This document shows, one piece after another, positions 1 through 6,718 of a stretch of 10,419 nucleotides of DNA; the first letter of the stretch is position 1, and every line of letters starts with the position of its first letter. The notes beneath the pieces were generated by a model. That model was not told the origin of the DNA. It saw only the letters and a program-made list of their open reading frames with translations, and searched no databases. The translations under genes were made by a program, and so were the position numbers. The DNA comes from an uncultured Eubacteriales bacterium (GTDB lineage: Bacteria > Bacillota > Clostridia > Lachnospirales > Anaerotignaceae): the NCBI GenBank assembly GCA_902406135.1, contig CABPCX010000035.1, positions 1 through 10,419 of the forward strand. The letters run 5' to 3'.

Positions 1-190
1 CTGCGCAAATGCCAGCCATAAATGGCTGTCCGCCTGTCTTGGCGGTGTTATGTTTTCCAAATGGAATCCGCAGCCGGAATTTATTTCCGGCGAGGAAAAC
101 AGTGAGTTTCAAGGCATTTTATGCCGACGGAACGTACTGTTTATACATACAGTAAGCTCGTCAAAATCCTGATTTTGACGAAGGGTGCCG
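1..190 (+). repeat. Hairpin-array repeat, copy 1 (left, cut by window start)
   Basis: This segment matches the reverse complement of 1217-1407 with nine substitutions and one single-base indel, about 95% identity by hand alignment. It is a run of consecutive short inverted repeats: 13-19/22-28, 30-34/41-45, 55-58/63-66, 73-79/85-91, 113-117/121-125, 136-140/149-153 and 159-168/171-180. The first bases (1-11) are the loop and right arm of a further hairpin that is complete in copy 2, so the repeat continues beyond the window. Homology ends near 190, where this copy runs into a local hairpin at 183-205. The copy lies downstream of the cysteine-rich membrane gene. I do not recognise a named repeat family. 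Confidence 0.9.
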
Positions 191-205
191 TCTTTTCCGG
201 CACCC
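183..205 (-). terminator. Possible terminator hairpin after the membrane-protein gene
   Basis: An 8-bp perfect stem (183-190 with 198-205, seven-base loop) lies 18 bases after the stop codon of the gene ending at 224. On the minus strand only a short TTCGTC follows instead of a real U tract, so termination would be weak. One arm is the end of the hairpin-array repeat, and copy 2 has no matching second arm. Confidence 0.45.
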
Positions 206-223
206 TATCCAAAGGCTTTAAAA

Positions 224-1084
224 TTATTTCATTTCGATACTTTTTGGTGCGTAAAGGGCGGCATAATTATTGAGGGATTCCGCACTGCTGTAAATATATA
301 CGAGTTTTATTATGCTTACCACCAGTATTCCGATTAAGGATACAAGGAGAATTATGAGTCCTAAAATAGCCATCAGAAGCATAATAACCAAACTTGCCGC
401 TATGGCAATGAACATTCCTATATACCATTTCCACAGCTTTTCCCATTTTTCGCTCAGTTCATTATCTATTTCAGAAAGTGCCGCGTGTCCCTTATATTCG
501 TTATACTCTCCGGTAACAGAAAATATGAACGATACGATTGACATAAGGGTTACCGCTATATTTCCTGTTATAAAAATACTTAAAACTCCAACTGCTCCAA
601 CCGCTATCCTGCATATTCCTGCGGTTTTATATTTTTCTTCCTCCGGAGCCATTTTAAGAAGCAGTATACCATAGGCCAGGAAACAGAAAATATTTAAAAC
701 AACACCCACCGCATACAGGGTATAGGAAAGATTCTGTACAGTATTGGTTCCTAAAATGATTGACAGCACCATGGGTATTACCAGCCAGAAAAGCCTGCGC
801 ATCCACTTGCCTAAAAATGCGGCCTTTTTGCTCAGCCTTTCTGTATTTTCACTTTCCCTGCGCATTTTATCCAGACGGTTTTGGGGCATTCTGTCCTTTT
901 CCATAAGTTTCCCGCAGCTTGTGGAAAATTCACATGTACCGCAGTTTTCATGTCCCTTATCTCTGGCGCAGGCGGCTATCTCACAGTCGTTTCTTGACCA
1001 GGTGCCCGGTCCCTTAAGACAGCCCTCACAGGAAAGGGCTTCCTTATATGTACACTCGTTACAGTCTTTATTGCAGAATGACAT
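224..1084 (-). CDS. Cysteine-rich (DUF3795-like) N-terminus fused to multi-pass membrane protein
   Basis: The 286-residue product has two parts. Residues 1-57 contain ten cysteines (4, 8, 11, 19, 22, 34, 39, 48, 51, 57) in CxxxCxxC, CxGC and CGxC spacings, which resembles the small metal- or cluster-binding modules grouped as DUF3795; that family link is from memory of the pattern. A charged linker (about 60-95) leads to hydrophobic segments near 98-113, 122-146, 157-172, 177-190 and a long stretch at 221-262, so the rest is membrane-embedded. The start is supported by GGAGG at 1092-1096 and a promoter at 1143-1151. The gene stands alone between two inverted repeat copies, unlike the operon genes beside it, so it may be cargo of a mobile unit. 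Its function is unknown; metal binding or redox sensing at the membrane is only a guess. Confidence 0.85.
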   Translation of the reverse strand: MSFCNKDCNECTYKEALSCEGCLKGPGTWSRNDCEIAACARDKGHENCGTCEFSTSCGKLMEKDRMPQNRLDKMRRESENTERLSKKAAFLGKWMRRLFWLVIPMVLSIILGTNTVQNLSYTLYAVGVVLNIFCFLAYGILLLKMAPEEEKYKTAGICRIAVGAVGVLSIFITGNIAVTLMSIVSFIFSVTGEYNEYKGHAALSEIDNELSEKWEKLWKWYIGMFIAIAASLVIMLLMAILGLIILLVSLIGILVVSIIKLVYIYSSAESLNNYAALYAPKSIEMK

Positions 1085-1142
1085 GGCAATTCCTCCTTTT
1101 TTAGGGGTCGTCAGTATAATAAACCTGCTTTTATATATGCAG

Positions 1143-1151
1143 ATTATACCA
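1143..1151 (-). promoter_or_regulatory. Extended -10 promoter for the membrane-protein gene
   Basis: On the minus strand this reads TGGTATAAT: a perfect -10 hexamer (1143-1148) preceded by the TG of an extended -10 element. No good -35 is present at 17 bases, which extended -10 promoters tolerate. It lies inside the segment bounded by the two repeat copies, about 60 bases before the ATG, so the gene carries its own promoter. Confidence 0.65.
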
Positions 1152-1216
1152 TATTTCTGACATATATGATATATTGCGGCAGTCCGCTTTTCTTACATTC
1201 TTCTTAAACTCCGTTT

Positions 1217-1413
1217 CGACACCCTTCGTCAAAATCAGGATTTTGACGATGTTACTGTATGTATAAACAGCACGTTCCATCGGCATAAAAATGCCTTGAA
1301 ACTCACTGTTTTCCTCGTCGGAAATAAATTCCGACTGCGGATTCCATTTGGGAAACATAACACCGCCAAGATAGGCGGACAGCCATTTATGGCTGGCATT
1401 TGCGCAGCAAATG
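1217..1413 (-). repeat. Hairpin-array repeat, copy 2 (right, inverted)
   Basis: This is the inverted partner of 1-190. Bases 1217-1407 align to copy 1, and 1397-1403/1407-1413 form one further 7-bp hairpin with a 3-base loop whose left arm is cut off in copy 1. Relative to copy 1, in repeat orientation, the 7-bp stem at copy-1 positions 73-91 changes C-G to T-A on both sides, the stem at 136-153 changes A-T to G-T, and the hairpin at 113-125 gains one T in its loop. The 10-bp stem beside the inner end is unchanged. It lies between the membrane gene's promoter and the terminator of the folate operon. An open frame of 104 codons crosses it (1131-1445), but I judge it non-coding. Confidence 0.9.
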
Positions 1414-1480
1414 TGTTGACAGTTGTTTCCCAAACCCTTCCGCAAATTTAAAAAGTATAAAATCCGTTTTTTGAAAATTC

Positions 1481-1508
1481 AAAGGGAGGAACCGCTGTTC
1501 CTCCCTTT
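1481..1508 (-). terminator. Operon terminator after the LarA-like gene
   Basis: A perfect 12-bp stem (1481-1492 with 1497-1508) with a 4-base loop begins 8 bases after the stop codon at 1517-1519. The minus-strand sequence after it is T-rich (TTTGAATTTTC). It is the end of the panB-to-larA-like transcription unit. Confidence 0.8.
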
Positions 1509-1516
1509 ATTAATTC

Positions 1517-2818
1517 TTATTTTGTAAGTATGGGCAGAGTGTTTGAGCCGTAGGGCATAATGTATGTCTTTATGTCTTTCTTTCCGGCTATCTTATATGC
1601 AAGCTCAAGGGCCTCGTCTATGGTCCTTACAAGCTTAAGATTTGTCTTTGCCACAAATTTTTCGTCTATGGAAGATACAAGTATTATATCGTACTTGTCA
1701 GCCATCTCGCATGTATAGAAGGCAAGGTTTCTTCCTACATTGTAATTTTCTCTGAGATATTTCTCCCTTTCAAGGGTTGTATCCATCTCAACAAGCATCT
1801 TCTGCATATCCGCATGGCCTACTCCGTCCCTTTCCTCGTGGAGCAGTATCATAATACCGTGGTCCTTAAGACATCCTGCGGCATTTACCATGGGTTTTGT
1901 ACTCTGATAAAGGTTTATATCCTTGGGATATCCGCCGCCTGAAACAATGGCCATTTCAGCCAGTTCCTTGATGGGCACTCCGTCCCTCTGGATAACCACG
2001 TCTACGGCCTTTTTATGGGCCTCTACCATATCTCCCGCAAAGGCGTGGGTTATTTTTCCGTCGTCGTTTACAACAACATTGATGATAAATTCAGGCTCGG
2101 CCATCTTAGCCGCTTCCATCATATCAGCCGCAAAGGGATTGCTGTCGTCCATGGCGCCTACCTTTACATAGGGGCTTGTTCCGTCTCCCAGGTTGGGGCC
2201 CAGAGAGTGCATATGGTTGGCGATTATTGTCTTCTGTGAGCAGAGTCCGGGAAGTATCATCTTTCTTCCGCCGCCAAATCCCGCAAGGAAATGATATACT
2301 ACTCCGCCAAGAAGTATAAGACAGTCTGCCTCATGGGCAATTTTGTTCATATATACGGGTGTTCCCATCTTTGTTGTTCCAAGATACGCAAAGTAATCGT
2401 CATCGGCATAGCTGTTATGCTCAACAACCTTTACTCTTTTCATCATATCCTTGCCCACAGCCGCTTCTATTTCCTCGGGTGTCTGGCTGGGATGTCCGCC
2501 TACGCATGATATGATAGTTACGTTTTCATCGGGAACGCCTATTTCTCCCAGTTTCTCCATAACGACCTTTATCATTATGCTCTGTTTTGTCCAAAGCCTT
2601 GTCTTGTCGCCTATGGCAAGCACTACCTTTGATGAAGGTGTTACCATTTCTTCAAGCTTGGGAGTTCCTACGGGGTTTTCCATCGCGTTTCTTATAACTT
2701 CTTCAGAAGAAAGTTCAGTCTCTTCCATTACGTTGGTCTCTATAACGCCGATGACATTTTTCTCGTCATATTCAAATGAGACTGTGCCGTCTCCGTATCT
2801 GAGTTCATATTTAGCCAT
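1517..2818 (-). CDS. LarA-family (DUF2088) nickel-pincer 2-hydroxyacid racemase/epimerase-like protein
   Basis: The 433-residue length is usual for LarA. LarA racemises lactate with a nickel-pincer nucleotide held covalently by a lysine; homologues act on other 2-hydroxyacids. Residues matching the LarA site are visible: D71-K-T-R74 (usual D-x-T-R), H109 in GGHP, H176 before AGFGGGRK with the cofactor-binding lysine at K186, H202 in ANH, and a late YQSTK motif with Q305 and K308. The usual proline after TR is leucine (L75), so the substrate may not be lactate. The start is set by GGAGAGG four bases before the ATG. It is the last gene of the operon, 37 bases after folD. No larB, larC or larE for cofactor synthesis is in the window. 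The family is clear; the substrate is not. Confidence 0.88.
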   Translation of the reverse strand: MAKYELRYGDGTVSFEYDEKNVIGVIETNVMEETELSSEEVIRNAMENPVGTPKLEEMVTPSSKVVLAIGDKTRLWTKQSIMIKVVMEKLGEIGVPDENVTIISCVGGHPSQTPEEIEAAVGKDMMKRVKVVEHNSYADDDYFAYLGTTKMGTPVYMNKIAHEADCLILLGGVVYHFLAGFGGGRKMILPGLCSQKTIIANHMHSLGPNLGDGTSPYVKVGAMDDSNPFAADMMEAAKMAEPEFIINVVVNDDGKITHAFAGDMVEAHKKAVDVVIQRDGVPIKELAEMAIVSGGGYPKDINLYQSTKPMVNAAGCLKDHGIMILLHEERDGVGHADMQKMLVEMDTTLEREKYLRENYNVGRNLAFYTCEMADKYDIILVSSIDEKFVAKTNLKLVRTIDEALELAYKIAGKKDIKTYIMPYGSNTLPILTK

Positions 2819-2855
2819 AAAACCTCTCCTTTCCTTTATTCCCCTAATTTATTTT

Positions 2856-3707
2856 TTATAATTTATTTAACGCCTTTGCCGCCTTTACCACATGTTTTGC
2901 AAGGACGGATGTTGTAACCGTTCCCGCTCCGCCGGGTACAGGCGTGATATTCTCAACTAAGGGCTCTACCGCGTCAAAATCCACGTCTCCGCACATTTTT
3001 CCGTCGGTTCCCACATTTATGCCCACATCTACTACGGTCATATTTTTATTGACGTTTTCTGTACCGATGAGCTTTGGCACACCCGCCGCCACAACAAGTA
3101 TATCCGCGTCCCTTGTTTCCTTGGGCACGTCCTTTGTAAACTCGTGGCAGAATGTTACCGTGGCGTCTCTGGCAAGAAGAAGCAGTCCCAAAGGTCTGCC
3201 TACCACCAGTGAACAGCCTACAACGGCACATTTTTTACCCCTGTATTCGATACCCATATAGTCGAGTATCTCAATTACTCCCTCGGCCGTGCAGGGGGCA
3301 TATCCGTCCCTTTCTCCTGCCATAACCTTATAGAGATTTACCGGACTTATGGCGTCCACGTCCTTTAAGGGATTTATTTCCTTTTTTATGTTCTCTATGC
3401 TGAGACCCTTTGGAAGGGGCTGAAGAATAAGTATTCCGTGCACCTTTTCGTCATCGTTGAGGGCTTTAAAAGCCTTTTCAAATTCCTCCTGAGAAACGTC
3501 CAAATCAAGGGCTGTGGTCTCGCACTTTATGCCGTATTTTTCAAGTCTCTTTCTTGCTCCGGTCTCATAGGCGCCCTGGCTTTTGTCATATCCCACCTTG
3601 AGTATGGCAAGGAGCGGCTCTATTCCTGCACCCTTAAGGCCTTCCACCTGTTTTATTATATCTTCACCCATTTTCTCTACAACCTGGGCTCCCTTTATTA
3701 CTGACAT
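2856..3707 (-). CDS. folD: FolD: methylene-THF dehydrogenase, cyclohydrolase site altered
   Basis: FolD oxidises 5,10-methylene-THF to methenyl-THF (reversibly, with NAD(P)) and normally also hydrolyses methenyl-THF to 10-formyl-THF. The 283-residue length is standard. Visible landmarks are VGYDKSQGAY at 38-47, KDVDA at 115-119, the nucleotide-binding VVGCSLVVGRPLG at 162-174, and the C-terminal TPVPGGAGTVTTSVL at 255-269. The catalytic tyrosine is kept (Y47), but the lysine four residues later (Lys56 in the human enzyme) is Ala51, and the usual VQLPLP reads ILQPLP, putting Leu95 where human Gln100 lies. Asp118 (human Asp125) is kept. In this family the lysine is needed for cyclohydrolase activity, so I infer a mainly dehydrogenase enzyme. 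The ATG overlaps the end of fchA by 10 bases, with GGAGGGG inside that gene, indicating coupled translation. Confidence 0.93.
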   Translation of the reverse strand: MSVIKGAQVVEKMGEDIIKQVEGLKGAGIEPLLAILKVGYDKSQGAYETGARKRLEKYGIKCETTALDLDVSQEEFEKAFKALNDDEKVHGILILQPLPKGLSIENIKKEINPLKDVDAISPVNLYKVMAGERDGYAPCTAEGVIEILDYMGIEYRGKKCAVVGCSLVVGRPLGLLLLARDATVTFCHEFTKDVPKETRDADILVVAAGVPKLIGTENVNKNMTVVDVGINVGTDGKMCGDVDFDAVEPLVENITPVPGGAGTVTTSVLAKHVVKAAKALNKL

Positions 3708-4321
3708 TTAAGCCCCTCCTCTATACGGGCAAATATTTCGTTCTTAGCGGCGGTCCTGTTCATAAGGTCCGCCCTTGAATTAAATTTTTCGGCGGTTTCC
3801 CTGTCTTTCATTGTCTTTGTGTTTATATACACATTCATTGACGCGCCAAGCACAGCCGTACGCACAAACTGCACGGCAACACCCACATCGCTTACGGCCA
3901 TAACACTGCCCTTTTCAGCCAGCACTTCGGCAATATCCAGTATTTCAAGGCCCTTTTCCATGGTCTCAAGGGGCACTTCACAGGCCTTTACAAGGGCAGA
4001 AGCCATTATTCTTTCCTTTTCGGCGCGCTCCTCCTCCGTGGAAGAAGGCAGGGAGTATGCCGCCGCCAGGGGCTCAAAGCCCTTGGCGTCTCCCTCTATG
4101 AGGTCCAGCATATCGTCTCTCAGTTTTTCAAGCTTTATGAGGAACTCTTTCATAAGTTCCTCGCTCTCGGCATATTTCTTTTTTCCTACGGTCAGATTTG
4201 CCACCATCATTCCCAGGGACGCTCCTGCGGCCCCCGCAAGGGCCGCGGCGCCTCCTCCGCCGGGTACGGGTGAGGATGATGACAGCGCCTCAAACCAATC
4301 CTTGTTTATCTTTATATCCAT
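3698..4321 (-). CDS. fchA: FchA: methenyl-THF cyclohydrolase (cyclodeaminase/cyclohydrolase family)
   Basis: This 207-residue protein corresponds to the cyclodeaminase domain of formiminotransferase-cyclodeaminase, alone. Such proteins interconvert 10-formyl-THF and 5,10-methenyl-THF in clostridia; related ones release ammonia from formimino-THF. The family N-terminus is clear: SSPVPGGGGAAALAGAAGASL at about 16-36, then MVANLTVGKKKY. Further family blocks are the acidic GDAKGFEPLAAAYSLP near 78-93 and VQFVRTAVLGASMNVYINTK near 150-169. AGGTGG lies three bases before the ATG, 13 bases after the fhs stop. Its place between fhs and folD, and the lack of any histidine-degradation gene nearby, favour the cyclohydrolase role. 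It may supply the step that the adjacent FolD appears to have lost. Confidence 0.88.
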   Translation of the reverse strand: MDIKINKDWFEALSSSSPVPGGGGAAALAGAAGASLGMMVANLTVGKKKYAESEELMKEFLIKLEKLRDDMLDLIEGDAKGFEPLAAAYSLPSSTEEERAEKERIMASALVKACEVPLETMEKGLEILDIAEVLAEKGSVMAVSDVGVAVQFVRTAVLGASMNVYINTKTMKDRETAEKFNSRADLMNRTAAKNEIFARIEEGLKCQ

Positions 4322-4334
4322 AGTCCACCTGTTA

Positions 4335-6011
4335 TCAGAATAATCCTTTTATTTTTCCGTTTTCGTCAACGTCCACATTTACAGCCGCGGGAACTTTGGG
4401 AAGTCCGGGCATTGTCATTATATCACCCGTAAGCACTACTATAAATCCCGCTCCGGCTGATACTCTCATATTTCTTACGGTTATTCTGAAGTCTTCGGGA
4501 CGTCCCATTTTAAGAGGGTCGTCTGAAAGGGAATACTGTGTCTTTGCCATACATACGGGAAGTTTTCCAAAGCCCAGTCCTTCCAGTCTTTCCATTTCCT
4601 TTCTTGCGGCGGGAGTAAAGTCAACACCGTCTCCGCCGTATACCTTTGTTACGATGGCATTTATTTTTTCCTCTATGCTCATATCGTCTTCATAGGCGAA
4701 ACGGAAGTTATTTTCTCCTTCTTCGGCAAGTCTTACAACTTCCCTTGCCAGCTCTTCTCCGCCGGCTCCGCCTTTGCCCCATACTTCCGAAAGGGCAACA
4801 TTTACACCAAGTTCCTTACATTTTGTCTCGATGAGATTAAGCTCTTCCTCATCGTCTGTGGGGAATCTGTTTATGGCAACAACTGCGGGAAGTCCGTATA
4901 CCTTTGTGATATTTTCGATATGTTTAAGAAGGTTGGGAAGACCCTTTTCAAGGGCTTCAAGGTTTTTGGGTCCAAGCTCGTTTTTAGGCACTCCGCCGTG
5001 CATCTTAAGGGCCTTTACCGTGGCTACTATAACTACTGCGTCAGGTCTGAGTCCCGCTTTTCTGCATTTAATATCAAGGAATTTTTCAGCACCCAGGTCA
5101 GCACCAAAACCGGCCTCAGTTACAACATAGTCGCCGAGCTTAAGAGCCAGTTTTGTAGCTGTTATACTGTTGCAGCCGTGGGCAATATTGGCGAAGGGTC
5201 CGCCATGCACGATGGCAGGGTTATGCTCAAGGGTCTGGACAAGGTTGGGCTTAATGGCGTCCTTAAGAAGGGCTGCCATGGCTCCCTGGGCATTGAGCTG
5301 TCCTGCCGTTACGGGTTTGTCGTCCCTTGTATAGCCTATGATTATGTTAGAAAGTCTTTCCTTAAGGTCTGCGATGTCCTTTGAAAGGCAGAGTACGGCC
5401 ATTATCTCGGAAGCTACGGTTATATCGAATCCGTCCTCACGGGGTACGCCGTTTACCCTTCCGCCTATGCCGCATACGATATTTCTGAGCTGTCTGTCAT
5501 TCATATCCACGCAGCGTTTCCATGTTATTTTTCTTACGTCTATGTTAAGCTCATTTCCCTGGAAAATATGGTTGTCTATCATTGCCGCCAGAAGGTTGTT
5601 TGCCGCACCAATGGCGTGGAAGTCTCCCGTGAAATGAAGGTTGATGTCCTCCATGGGAACTACCTGGGCATATCCGCCGCCGGCTGCTCCTCCCTTAACT
5701 CCGAATACGGGTCCCAGTGAAGGCTCTCTGAGGGCTATTACGGTATTTTTGCCTATTCTGTTAAGGGCATCGCCAAGACCTACTACCGTAGTTGTTTTTC
5801 CTTCTCCGGCAGGTGTGGGTGTTATGGCTGTAACGAGTACGAGTTTTGCCTTGTTTTCTTTATCGGCAAATTTTCCGTAGTCTATTTTTGCCTTATAGTT
5901 TCCGTATAATTCGATGTCCGCTCTTGTAAGCCCAAGTTTTGACGCAATGTCCTCTATGGACATTAATTCAGTTTCCTGTGCTATTTCGATATCACTTTTA
6001 TATGCTGCCAT
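4335..6011 (-). CDS. fhs: Fhs: formate-tetrahydrofolate ligase
   Basis: This enzyme joins formate to tetrahydrofolate with ATP, giving 10-formyl-THF, the entry step for formate into the one-carbon pool. From the chosen start the protein has 558 residues, matching the usual ~556. The ATP loop [11 protein letters not shown] is at 64-74 and the signature [18 protein letters not shown] at 96-113. The C-terminus is complete. The frame stays open up to 6104, but those extra 31 codons cross an intergenic hairpin and have no family counterpart; the ATG at 6009-6011 gives the normal N-terminus ([12 protein letters not shown]) and has GGGAG about 11 bases upstream. The gene follows folT after 98 bases and precedes fchA by 13. 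No known folate or ZTP riboswitch is evident in front of it. Confidence 0.96.
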   Translation of the reverse strand: MAAYKSDIEIAQETELMSIEDIASKLGLTRADIELYGNYKAKIDYGKFADKENKAKLVLVTAITPTPAGEGKTTTVVGLGDALNRIGKNTVIALREPSLGPVFGVKGGAAGGGYAQVVPMEDINLHFTGDFHAIGAANNLLAAMIDNHIFQGNELNIDVRKITWKRCVDMNDRQLRNIVCGIGGRVNGVPREDGFDITVASEIMAVLCLSKDIADLKERLSNIIIGYTRDDKPVTAGQLNAQGAMAALLKDAIKPNLVQTLEHNPAIVHGGPFANIAHGCNSITATKLALKLGDYVVTEAGFGADLGAEKFLDIKCRKAGLRPDAVVIVATVKALKMHGGVPKNELGPKNLEALEKGLPNLLKHIENITKVYGLPAVVAINRFPTDDEEELNLIETKCKELGVNVALSEVWGKGGAGGEELAREVVRLAEEGENNFRFAYEDDMSIEEKINAIVTKVYGGDGVDFTPAARKEMERLEGLGFGKLPVCMAKTQYSLSDDPLKMGRPEDFRITVRNMRVSAGAGFIVVLTGDIMTMPGLPKVPAAVNVDVDENGKIKGLF

Positions 6012-6077
6012 TCTTCCAAACTCTCCCTTTCCATATACTGCGCTTCTAAACATATTTGTCTTTAGATAATAACAATA

Positions 6078-6102
6078 GCCCCGAAAATAAAATTCGCGGG
6101 GC
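6078..6102 (-). other. GC-stem hairpin between folT and fhs
   Basis: A 6-bp stem, all G-C/C-G (6078-6083 with 6097-6102), encloses a 13-base AT-rich loop and starts 7 bases after the folT stop. On the minus strand a TTTTT run precedes the hairpin instead of following it, so it is a poor terminator; mRNA processing, stability or partial attenuation between folT and fhs are alternatives. The 98-base gap holds nothing else I can support. Confidence 0.4.
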
Positions 6103-6109
6103 ATAAAAA

Positions 6110-6646
6110 TTAGACGGTTATCTTCTTAAAGTCCCTTACTGCCTTTAAAACAAAGTAAATAAGGGCTGTATTAACCGGATACAATATTACGTTTCTTATT
6201 ATTCTGGGAAGTGCGATGAGACTTGTCCCGTAAAGCATATTAAGCCAAAACGGTGTGAGTATAAGATTGCAGAGTATCATTACAAATGCTTCCACAAGAA
6301 GTATTCTTTTTGCGTTTACAGGCTTTTTATAGAGGAATATTCCGTAAATAAAGCCCATAATAAATGCGCTCAGTGTAAATCCGGGGAAGAAGCTTCCGTT
6401 GGGACTTACAATAAATCCGAGAGTATCCGCAACAGCCCCCACTGCGCCGCCTACAAGCGGTCCGTAGAGCATTCCGCATACAGCAAGAGCAAGATACGCA
6501 AATCCTATCTCCCATGTTGTGCTTAACTTAAGTGTAAATATGGACAGTATTGTGTATAACGCGACAAGCATTGCCGCACCCGTCAATGTTTTGGGGCTGC
6601 TAAGTTTTTCACCTTTCAGTTTTTCTTTCAAGCCAATTTCCTTCAT
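6110..6646 (-). CDS. folT: FolT-type ECF transporter substrate-binding (S) component
   Basis: The 178-residue protein has about six hydrophobic segments and the look of ECF S components of the FolT family: a short charged cytoplasmic N-terminus, then TM helices with the conserved-style block [26 protein letters not shown] (about 58-83) and [20 protein letters not shown] (about 88-107). S components bind a vitamin in the membrane and work with the EcfA/EcfA'/EcfT energising module, normally encoded elsewhere; none is here. The folate assignment rests on the family look and on its place next to fhs, fchA and folD. The ATG at 6644-6646 is preferred over one six codons upstream because AAAGGA sits 6-7 bases before it. 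It follows panB after 72 AT-rich bases. Confidence 0.82.
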   Translation of the reverse strand: MKEIGLKEKLKGEKLSSPKTLTGAAMLVALYTILSIFTLKLSTTWEIGFAYLALAVCGMLYGPLVGGAVGAVADTLGFIVSPNGSFFPGFTLSAFIMGFIYGIFLYKKPVNAKRILLVEAFVMILCNLILTPFWLNMLYGTSLIALPRIIRNVILYPVNTALIYFVLKAVRDFKKITV

Positions 6647-6660
6647 GACGTTTCCTTTCC

Positions 6661-6685
6661 GCAATATGTATTTTGCATATGTATT
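6661..6685. repeat. Short direct repeat upstream of folT
   Basis: Two near-identical units, GCAATATGTATT (6661-6672) and GCATATGTATT (6675-6685), lie side by side in the AT-rich gap between panB and folT. They could be a binding site or part of an internal promoter, but the composition makes chance likely. Confidence 0.25.
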
Positions 6686-6718
6686 TTTTAAATAATTTTT
6701 TAATTTATTTTTATTTTA

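Noticed and set aside
1-1413. CRISPR array or integron attC array
   Set aside because: The hairpins differ in sequence and spacing, there are no regular repeats with spacers, the two long copies are inverted instead of direct, and no cas or integrase gene is present.
1131-1445. 104-codon open frame on the minus strand
   Set aside because: It is mostly repeat copy 2, starts without a clear RBS, and the matching frame in copy 1 is broken by a one-base indel in a hairpin loop.
6012-6104. 31 extra N-terminal codons for Fhs
   Set aside because: They read through the hairpin between folT and fhs and extend the protein beyond the family's normal N-terminus; the internal ATG at 6009-6011 gives the usual length.
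6012-6109. THF or ZTP (pfl) riboswitch in front of fhs
   Set aside because: These are common before clostridial folate genes, but I find neither conserved core in this gap or in the panB and folT leaders.
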